64,000 bases of DNA from Flavihumibacter petaseus NBRC 106054 (GTDB taxonomy: Bacteria > Bacteroidota > Bacteroidia > Chitinophagales > Chitinophagaceae). The DNA is taken from the NCBI RefSeq assembly GCF_000974785.1, contig NZ_BBWV01000003.1:558001-622000 (forward strand), given 5' to 3'. Position numbers and translations under genes: made by a program. The stretch's first letter is position 1. Each line of letters opens with the position of its first letter. The notes below the pieces were generated by a model that searched no databases, had not been told where the DNA came from, and saw only the letters and a list, made by a program, of their open reading frames with translations. Positions 11,001-17,614 of this stretch are shown here, piece after piece.

Positions 11001-14000
11001 AGCTACAAGGATATTTCAACTTCATTTAATCCGGCGGACATGTGCGCGGCTGATCTTGATATGGCCTGGCGGTATTTCCGGCAGATGTACCTGGAAGAAA
11101 AAAGAACGCATATCAACAACCGGCTGACGACTATATGTACCACGACGCTGACGCCTGCACAAATTAGGGATTTAGGATATGAGTCACATTTTGAAAACAG
11201 CGAAGACTTGCTGGCAGTGTATAGTTCAGACCTGGCCACCACCACAACAGCTGCCCAGGCGAAAATAAACGAAAATCTGAGGAGCAATTGCCAGGCACAT
11301 GCCCAAAGCTGGCTGGATGCTTTAAAGGATTGTCAGATACCATCATATGACAAGGATGCCTTGCTGGCACAGTTAGTGGATGTCTGTGCTGCCAATGCTG
11401 ATTTGTCGCACCAGTTTGGCGTAGGCAGTGCACCGGGCAACCTTTTTTCCAATACGTTTGAAGGCGTTCTGGAAGCATATTTTGCTTCACGGGGCATACA
11501 GGCTACAGGCAGTTGTAATCCCTACCTGATCAGAACACCGGCTAAGGCGGTAAGTCAAACGCCTGATCCGAGAATTATCGTGACCAAACCGGAGCCCTGT
11601 GAGTGCGAGAATGTGAATAGGTATAAAGGAGCGTATGATGCCAATGCTGAAGGGTATGGCAGTTTCAGTTCTTACCTTTTTGGCAAGCATCATGAACGTA
11701 TTGCAGATTCGACGTTGTCCCGTTTGCTGGCACTTTGCAACGGTGCCGGTGGCAGCGATTGTACATTCCCTGGATTTGGTATACCGTTGCCGGAGCTGTT
11801 TGAATGTAATACAGCGGAACACTGTACAAGCTGTACGGTGTTTAAAACGCTGGACTCGGTTTTTACCATAAAGTATCCAGATGTGAAGCCAGTTGAGTCG
11901 TTCAAGGCAACAACTTTGGCTGCGGAAAGCGATAACAAATTATATACGGACTACTTCAATGCGAAATTGGGTTTCAATAAGGATATTGACAGCTATCTCG
12001 GATTTAAACGACAGTGCGGATTATTGAAGGATTCCATTTGCACGCGGCTGACGGACATAACCAGGGAATATAAACGGTATCAGGGTATTCCGGAACTGGA
12101 TGCCATGGGCGTGGATACTGCTCACTGGACCATCAATTATGGCGGTACATTCAGATATGTGGCCAAAGTTCCATTGGGCCATGTAATTGGAAACGGTGTT
12201 CTCAAGTTACCCGCCTATTTTGCGGATACTGTAAAGCTCAAACCGTGGATCAATTACGATTACCTGGATACACTATGCAATCTGGACACGGTTGGGTTTG
12301 ATTGGGAAACACGCATGATCGTTCCTGACGCATCCGTTATCAGCAACATCTTCGAGACCTCTTCATGGATCTGGGTTTATGGTGACAATGCCGGATTTAT
12401 GGCATCTATTTCCAAAGTGGATGGCAAAGGCGTGGCATTATGTAACAGGGCATTTTCGGCGCCGGACAAGTATTGTTTTGATGCCGATGTTCCCGGCGTT
12501 CATATGAATGACTGGACGACGATCAGATTTTCCATACGGGGCAGGCACCTGGATTATTATGTGAATGGTGTCTGGAAAGCGGAGGTAACATTGGCCCGGC
12601 CCTTTACGCAACTGCATGGGTGGTCGATACACCCGACATCAACACAGGCGATTATTGACTATATAAAGGTGAAAGATCTGAATGGCAAATTCCTGTATAA
12701 TGAGGAGTTTGATGATCCCTACCATCTTGCCCGGATCGATGGCTCCAAAGTGTGTAATTGCGAGCAGCGGTTCCGGCAATATTACAACGCTTACCAGGGA
12801 ACAAACTACACCTATAGCCAGATTGATTCCATTTACCAGGCGAATGCCTGTGGACCTTTGGCTGTCTGCGACACTTCGACCCTCCCTGTAGACACCACCT
12901 GGAAGGATCCGGGGTTCTTCCTCTGCGAGCAACACAACAACAAAAGGACGGCATATTCAGAAGATACGATCAATAACTGCTCGGACAATCCTTCGATTGC
13001 ATTCCGGAAAGGTGTAGTGCTGTACGAGCACTACCGTGATTCCCTGAACAATGATTTTGATGCAGCGTATCGTGCCAAATGCCTCCAGGCCTATAAACTG
13101 GAAGAGTTTACCGTCACCCATTTCGTACGCGAGTACCATTACACCCTGTATTATTATGACCAGGCCGGTAATCTTGTGAAGACGGTACCGCCTGAGGGCG
13201 TGCATCCCCGTTATGCTGTGAGCTTTAGTGATAGCGTGAACCAGGCCCGGTCCCTGGGAACTATGTATACACCCGCGCACACCCTGGTTACGCAATACCG
13301 GTACAATACGTTAAACCAGGTGGTGGCCCAATTGACGCCCGATGCTGGTATCAGCCAGTTCTGGTACGACCGTCTTGGCCGCCTGGCTATCTCGCAAAAT
13401 GCCCGTCAGAAAGCAGCTTCCGGAACCGAGACCAACCGGTTGTACAGCTATACAGGATATGATGTGCTGGGACGTATCACGGAAGTAGGTGAGATCAAAA
13501 ATCCAGGTACTACGCCGGTGACGGATGCCCTTACCCGCAATGTTGCCGGCCTTGCAGGTTGGCTGACCACTGCGGCCAGCGGGAAATCCCAAATCACAAC
13601 AACCGTTTACGACCAGGCCTATACCGGCTTTACGGCGGGAGAGGAGCCACTGGTGCAGCACAACCTGCGCAACCGGGTATCCTATACCAGCATTGCTGAG
13701 GGCGCCAACCCGGCCCAGTTCAATGCCGCCACTTTTTACAGCTATGATATCCATGGCAATGTGGATACGTTGGTGCAGGATTATGGTTCGTCGACGACCG
13801 GCGATGCCAATATCATGAACGGGAACAATAACCGCTGGAAGAAGCTAACTTATCAGTTTGACCTGGTCAGCGGTAAAGTGAACAAGGTTTCTTACAACCC
13901 CGGCAAAATCGATCAGTTTTTCCACCGCTATGAATACGATGCGGAAAACCGGATCACCGAAGTCTTTACCAGTACCGATGGCTGGCAGTGGGAGCGGGAT

Positions 14001-16487
14001 GCGGCGTATAGCTATTACCTGCACGGTCCGCTGGCCCGGACGCAATTGGGTGATCAGCTCGTACAGGGGCTGGATTATGCCTATACCCTGCAGGGTTGGA
14101 TCAAGGGGGTGAACAGTACGACGGTGCGCAATGGGTTGTATGATATGGGCAGTGATGGCGCAACTGGCGCCCAGGCGCAGTTCGTGGGCCGCGATGTTCT
14201 GGGTTATTCTTTGAACTACTTTGAAGGAGACTATACCAGTATCAGCAATACCGTCGTTCCTTTCCCTGCTTTCAGCACCGGGCTGCCGACGGGTGAATAC
14301 CGGCCGCTGTATAACGGAAATATCTCCAGCATGGCGGTGAACATTGCCAGCTTCAATGCACCGCGGCTGAACAATTACCGCTATGACCAGCTGAACCGCA
14401 TTACCGGGATGGATGTCTACGCTGGTTTGAACAGCATGACCAACCAGTGGGGAACCCTGGCCAGCAGCGGCGAGTACAAAGAGCGGGTAGCTTATGATGG
14501 CAATGGCAATATCCTGCGTTACCTGCGGCAGGGTAGCAGCGACAAGTTGTCGATGGATAGCCTTACCTATAAGTACCATCGCGATGAGAATGGGTTATTG
14601 ACCAATAACCGGTTGAACCATGTGCGGGATAACGTGAATGCTGCTGAATACGCTGAAGACATCGACGCGCAGTCGGCGGACAACTATCAGTATGATGCGA
14701 TCGGCAACCTGGTGAAAGACAACCAGGCGGGTATCGACAATGTAGAATGGAATGTCTATGGCAAGATCCGAAGGATTGTCAAGTCCGGCGGGATGGAAAT
14801 TACCTATAGCTATGACGCCTCCGGCAACCGGATCAGCAAGGCTGTTAAAGGCAGCAGCAATACCGTCAGCTATACCTGGTATGTGAGGGATGCTACAGGC
14901 AATGTGATGAGTACCTATAGCAGTAGTGGCACCACAGCTTCCATGCCACCACAATTAACCCAATCTGACGTACATTTATACGGTAGCAGCCGGTTGGGGG
15001 TGCTGAACCTTTACCGCGATGTAAAGCTGCCTTACTCCGGGCCTGCGCAGTTCAGCAATGAGCGGGGCAGGAAGCTCTTTGAAATCAGCAATCATCTTGG
15101 GAATGTGCTCGCCACGGTGAGCGACAAGAAAATGCAGCACTCTACGGATGGCACCCATAGTGATTACTTTGAAGCAGAATTGGTGACTGCCAGCGATTAC
15201 TATCCCTTCGGGATGCTGATGCCAGGCAGGCAATTTGGCCAGGGGATCAATATCCCCGGCAGTACATCAAGCGGCAACAGTAACGTAAATGGTTATTCCG
15301 TTCCGACTGACCTGACGGTATCCAGCCGCAGTGGCGCTCAGCCAACAGAATATGTTGCTTCCGGCTCAGTTGAATTTACAGGCGAGTTCGTGGCTGCGGA
15401 TAGTGATGATTTTACAGCCTACATCGTTGACGGAACATACGCAGGAACAGGTAACCTGGGCAGTGGCCTGAGTGGATCGGGAGGGTTATACCGTTATGGT
15501 TTCAATGGGAAAGAGATGGACAATGAAATCTCTGGCTCTGGAAACAAGTATGATTACGGCTTCAGGATCTATAATCCTAGAATTGGCAAATTTTTATCGG
15601 TTGATCCATTAACGCAATCTTTCCCTTGGTATACGCCCTTCCAATTTGCTGGAAATAAACCGGTAATTGCGATAGACCTAGATGGCCTTGAAGAAATAGT
15701 AGTTTCTAACTATTATAATAGCAAGAATATGTTGGAAGAGACAGTAATTACGACTCTTACAGACACTAAAACTGGGAAACTGGTTAATATGAAATTGAAA
15801 AAAGACAATGGCAATTTTATAGCTAGACAAAATATCCTCGTCCGGAATGTTAGATACGATGGCAGTACGACCTACAGTCATCAAACTAGTTTAACTGAAT
15901 CTCAAGTAAATATTGTTACAAAGGCAAAAAAAATACTAATTGATCCTAAGAATTCGAGTTGGTCAGTAAGTTTTGGCAGCGAAGACGGTGATGGAGGAGA
16001 AAGCTCTGAATCCCTTCGCAAAAATTACAATACAAAATTCAAGTTGAATAGTCAAAGTAGCAAAGATGTACGAATTGAACCGGTCACTAAAGAAGCTGAG
16101 GAACTTCCAAAAAAGGAAATATCCTCTCCGCCGGTATTAAAAGAAGTTTCTAGTAACATTGAATTTTGGCCTAGTACGGCTTCAGTTAAGGGGTCAGTGA
16201 GCGAAGAAATATCCTCAATTTTTGACTATGTTAGCAAATCTTCAACCTATGAGATAGTGATTTTTGGAAATGCGGGTGGAACGCCAAGCGACAATTTTAA
16301 ATCTCAGGCTCCTTGGTTGGCAAGATTAAATGGACACAAAACCCTAGGAGATCTTGCCTTACATAGAGCTGCTGAAATTAAAAGGAAGCTTGTAGATGCA
16401 GGACTGGATCCGAAAAAAATTCAGATAAAATTGGGCGATCCACAAGTGGGTTGGAATGTAGACTATAAAATAAAAACGGTAAAATAA
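8097..16487 (+). CDS. Rhs-family giant secreted protein with variable C-terminal tip
   Basis: 2796 residues from the ATG at 8097, which gives a signal peptide (MFFRRILFVLMLLAAMTG, then LRAQQ). The frame is open upstream to 7956, but that would overlap the previous gene and bury the signal peptide. Order: fibronectin-like region (about 190-290); DUF6443-like entry motif (YDFQGRPVIQVLPAP); long cysteine-rich region (about 580-1600); LamG-like sandwich (about 1420-1530); Rhs/YD repeats from about residue 1678 (QFWYDRLGRLAISQNAR); Rhs core end YDYGFRIYNPRIGKFLSVDP at 2485-2504; DLDGLEE ending at 2533; then a 263-residue tip. Sequence becomes visibly AT-rich near 15570, at the core/tip junction, as expected for an exchangeable tip. 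The last about 100 residues look OmpA-like. Rhs proteins form shells carrying C-terminal effectors; no nuclease motif is seen here. Confidence 0.88.
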   Translation: MFFRRILFVLMLLAAMTGLRAQQGDPKLIMQLDGLSGQIAADSAVIVSDPKFHDAAFRPKRTTYTVKNRISLRINEAANLVLPAKFFAEVVVAVGDTTNGVFHSVNKTFRINYQLDSIYTYSANYVFEGANWVSAKIVSLQSNAPSSVWQSFYLENELQAFPLYDLDCNTDVVAAVNLESLSQATTADEITASWPLLAGAHAYDLEWTYIDADAMASGMYGTLSAPLTEKIFDNNGSRITTAATSYRIPLLYDGHGYLFVRARAVQNLPDGSRRESGWGTALGKFEYDGHENQLNWQATTSFAEEGKRKAVVQYFDGSLRSRQTVTKDNTTQRTIVAESIYDFQGRPVIQVLPAPTLSSVIGYTKAFNQGINSAGNSYDKQDFDRLTDPATYCAATPDAMATASGAARYYSPENPEKNTGINKFIPDAQGYPYTQVEYLPDQTGRVSAQSGVGPTFKLNGGHDTKYYYGTPGQEELNALFGTEVGLKEHYFKTMVRDANGIFSVSYTDMAGKTIATALAGQAPGGAALDTLASSSKRVITESLADRSAAVIKDMVMESQKGLLVSTEGTYSFHYSLNPELLQIDNCQDVPVCYDCLYDLEIVITDDCNNQTFGGLPHIERRSNFTLTSLDTACNTVVGFDVAFDLNLVPGSYQVTKRLMVSKAALAYYRDTVFVRNNQCRNLESFIQEQREVLAAMSDCAPTCEACTLSLGTWANFWNTFKEKSGIEAAEADNYLVAAQKAYADAQASCAQLCTTVNELDEKRRSMLLDMTPSSGQYARLDDIRNDLNIFYSQLDAESGPVVDPRFSTVSTYKDGEGYPAMVFDEGAGIMVPPQQLNPQSFSGNFQLSWAEALLPLHPEFKKLEQYALLKASIEWDQRVLKVQTYAEALAKGYLNPISLMGSDYTRFNGSSPDRDPITSIDVAYAGPITQSLLEFRKFLSPEVNLNLWSMATIMVKCAATNQGVSCYSSYKDISTSFNPADMCAADLDMAWRYFRQMYLEEKRTHINNRLTTICTTTLTPAQIRDLGYESHFENSEDLLAVYSSDLATTTTAAQAKINENLRSNCQAHAQSWLDALKDCQIPSYDKDALLAQLVDVCAANADLSHQFGVGSAPGNLFSNTFEGVLEAYFASRGIQATGSCNPYLIRTPAKAVSQTPDPRIIVTKPEPCECENVNRYKGAYDANAEGYGSFSSYLFGKHHERIADSTLSRLLALCNGAGGSDCTFPGFGIPLPELFECNTAEHCTSCTVFKTLDSVFTIKYPDVKPVESFKATTLAAESDNKLYTDYFNAKLGFNKDIDSYLGFKRQCGLLKDSICTRLTDITREYKRYQGIPELDAMGVDTAHWTINYGGTFRYVAKVPLGHVIGNGVLKLPAYFADTVKLKPWINYDYLDTLCNLDTVGFDWETRMIVPDASVISNIFETSSWIWVYGDNAGFMASISKVDGKGVALCNRAFSAPDKYCFDADVPGVHMNDWTTIRFSIRGRHLDYYVNGVWKAEVTLARPFTQLHGWSIHPTSTQAIIDYIKVKDLNGKFLYNEEFDDPYHLARIDGSKVCNCEQRFRQYYNAYQGTNYTYSQIDSIYQANACGPLAVCDTSTLPVDTTWKDPGFFLCEQHNNKRTAYSEDTINNCSDNPSIAFRKGVVLYEHYRDSLNNDFDAAYRAKCLQAYKLEEFTVTHFVREYHYTLYYYDQAGNLVKTVPPEGVHPRYAVSFSDSVNQARSLGTMYTPAHTLVTQYRYNTLNQVVAQLTPDAGISQFWYDRLGRLAISQNARQKAASGTETNRLYSYTGYDVLGRITEVGEIKNPGTTPVTDALTRNVAGLAGWLTTAASGKSQITTTVYDQAYTGFTAGEEPLVQHNLRNRVSYTSIAEGANPAQFNAATFYSYDIHGNVDTLVQDYGSSTTGDANIMNGNNNRWKKLTYQFDLVSGKVNKVSYNPGKIDQFFHRYEYDAENRITEVFTSTDGWQWERDAAYSYYLHGPLARTQLGDQLVQGLDYAYTLQGWIKGVNSTTVRNGLYDMGSDGATGAQAQFVGRDVLGYSLNYFEGDYTSISNTVVPFPAFSTGLPTGEYRPLYNGNISSMAVNIASFNAPRLNNYRYDQLNRITGMDVYAGLNSMTNQWGTLASSGEYKERVAYDGNGNILRYLRQGSSDKLSMDSLTYKYHRDENGLLTNNRLNHVRDNVNAAEYAEDIDAQSADNYQYDAIGNLVKDNQAGIDNVEWNVYGKIRRIVKSGGMEITYSYDASGNRISKAVKGSSNTVSYTWYVRDATGNVMSTYSSSGTTASMPPQLTQSDVHLYGSSRLGVLNLYRDVKLPYSGPAQFSNERGRKLFEISNHLGNVLATVSDKKMQHSTDGTHSDYFEAELVTASDYYPFGMLMPGRQFGQGINIPGSTSSGNSNVNGYSVPTDLTVSSRSGAQPTEYVASGSVEFTGEFVAADSDDFTAYIVDGTYAGTGNLGSGLSGSGGLYRYGFNGKEMDNEISGSGNKYDYGFRIYNPRIGKFLSVDPLTQSFPWYTPFQFAGNKPVIAIDLDGLEEIVVSNYYNSKNMLEETVITTLTDTKTGKLVNMKLKKDNGNFIARQNILVRNVRYDGSTTYSHQTSLTESQVNIVTKAKKILIDPKNSSWSVSFGSEDGDGGESSESLRKNYNTKFKLNSQSSKDVRIEPVTKEAEELPKKEISSPPVLKEVSSNIEFWPSTASVKGSVSEEISSIFDYVSKSSTYEIVIFGNAGGTPSDNFKSQAPWLARLNGHKTLGDLALHRAAEIKRKLVDAGLDPKKIQIKLGDPQVGWNVDYKIKTVK

Positions 16488-16501
16488 CACTAAATTGTTT
16501 T

Positions 16502-16939
16502 ATGGAATTGAAGCTATTAGTTGTACTTATGCCATTTTTGGCAAACGGGTTTAATTTAAGTAACAGTCAAAATAGACCAATTTATCTCTTAGAATTTGAT
16601 TGTACAATTCAGCCAATATCTGCATCGTGTAATGAAAAGATATCCGCCGAATTGGAAGATGGTACATCATTGACCGTACAGTTAAGTGACTGCAAAGGCA
16701 GAATGCATATTACGCAGTTAAAAAATAAAATAATAGTTCAGGAAGGAGATTATATTAATTCACTCGGGTTGTTAAGAAAATATTATACACGCGTAGATGG
16801 TATTAGTGGAAAACAGTCGATACGAATATTTGAGTATTATCAGCCTTTGCGTAATGGAACTTGGCGTTACTACAACGACAAAGGAAAATTAATTAAGCAA
16901 CAAATGTTTAATAAAGGAATCGAAGTACCTCTTCAGTAA
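16502..16939 (+). CDS. Small YwqK/MORN-like protein after the Rhs tip; candidate immunity partner
   Basis: 145 residues, AT-rich like the preceding tip, beginning 14 bases after the Rhs stop. The N-terminus is hydrophobic (MELKLLVVLMPFLANGF), either a short signal peptide or an anchor. The C-terminal part has the pattern NGTWRYYNDKGKLIKQQMF, which resembles the YwqK/MORN-type repeat annotated as 'toxin-antitoxin system YwqK component'. Its position directly behind a variable Rhs tip is where cognate immunity proteins are normally encoded. Immunity to this tip is inference from position; I do not recognise a named immunity family. Confidence 0.6.
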   Translation: MELKLLVVLMPFLANGFNLSNSQNRPIYLLEFDCTIQPISASCNEKISAELEDGTSLTVQLSDCKGRMHITQLKNKIIVQEGDYINSLGLLRKYYTRVDGISGKQSIRIFEYYQPLRNGTWRYYNDKGKLIKQQMFNKGIEVPLQ

Positions 16940-16968
16940 TTCAGTCAGTGAGGTGCCTGGAAATCTTA

Positions 16969-17016
16969 AATACTACTACGGTATATGACTAGGCCTATGT
17001 CGGTTTTTCAGCGGTA
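16969..17016 (+). pseudogene. Decayed fragment of an rhs gene
   Basis: Read from 16969 this gives N-T-T-T-V-Y-D-stop-A-Y-V-G-F-S-A-V. The intact Rhs gene at 13593-13640 encodes I-T-T-T-V-Y-D-Q-A-Y-T-G-F-T-A-G. That is 11 of 16 positions identical in the same phase, about 34 of 48 bases, with the glutamine codon CAG replaced by TAG. I find no open reading frame continuing on either side. It appears to be a relic of another rhs copy or of a displaced Rhs C-terminal segment, sitting between the YwqK-like gene and the MafI-like gene. Confidence 0.6.
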
Positions 17017-17143
17017 ATACTGCTGTTAGCAAGTCAAACTTTTCCATCAGTTGGACCAAATGACTGTGTTTTGTAAAGAAATGCAAATGATAATAATTAT
17101 GACAGCAAAAGATATAATATCAGCATTTCCTTTAATGTGATTT

Positions 17144-17398
17144 GTGAGAAGATTATTAACTGAAATAGTTGAAAAAGCAGGTGTTTCGGGCCTTCCCAAG
17201 AGCGATTTGGACAATGCGAGAGAACTTTTGAAAAATAACGAGTTCGGTTTGTGTCTCGATGTAGTTGTTACACAAGTTTATGAACATGAGATTTTAATCG
17301 AATTTGGTTTTTATGAACTTTTGAAGGAAGCAGCGGCGATAATAGGAATTCCATGCGAGGAAATTGATTTTATTAGAAAGCTGGTGCGGGCTGATTAA
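17144..17398 (+). CDS. MafI-family-like immunity protein (orphan)
   Basis: 84 residues from a GTG start. The sequence LLKNNEFGLCLDVVVTQVYE followed by an amphipathic helix (FYELLKEAAAIIGI) fits the small all-helical MafI immunity family, whose members typically carry an (E/N)xGxxLxxxxxQxYE-like core and neutralise MafB or Rhs toxin tips. No toxin gene lies next to it: upstream is only a decayed rhs fragment, so it looks like an orphan immunity module left after tip exchange. An in-frame ATG at 17099 runs 13 codons to a TGA at 17138-17140, just before this start, so the original N-terminus may have been longer. Base composition is AT-rich like the rest of the module. Confidence 0.6.
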   Translation: MRRLLTEIVEKAGVSGLPKSDLDNARELLKNNEFGLCLDVVVTQVYEHEILIEFGFYELLKEAAAIIGIPCEEIDFIRKLVRAD

Positions 17399-17614
17399 TA
17401 CTACGGGATCTTTAGCTCAGCAAAATACAATGGAAGCTTTTCCTGCTCAGATTTATACTCAGACAAATAAAATCAATGTCGAGTGCTTTTATCGAGAATA
17501 TAACTCGCACTTGAAGCTTACGCGTGTTGACTCATTGATGCTGATGTCTTTAGAGCTGCCAACCCGGCCAATGATGTTAACGCTTAAAGCTTCAGGCGGT
17601 CGGGATGTCAACAA
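17399..17614. other. Gene-free AT-rich spacer with possible weak rhs relic
   Basis: No convincing gene on either strand between the MafI-like gene and the stop of the transglutaminase-like gene. One phase around 17530-17590 reads R-A-A-N-P-A-N-D-V-N-A, reminiscent of the Rhs segment E-G-A-N-P-A-Q-F-N-A at about 13696-13725, and shares the 12-base word gccaacccggcc (17558-17569) in the same codon phase. This is too short to be certain. Confidence 0.3.

Noticed and set aside
13845-14579. Open frame of 244 codons on the minus strand
   Set aside because: Antisense to the Rhs repeats; repeat-derived, no protein-like features.
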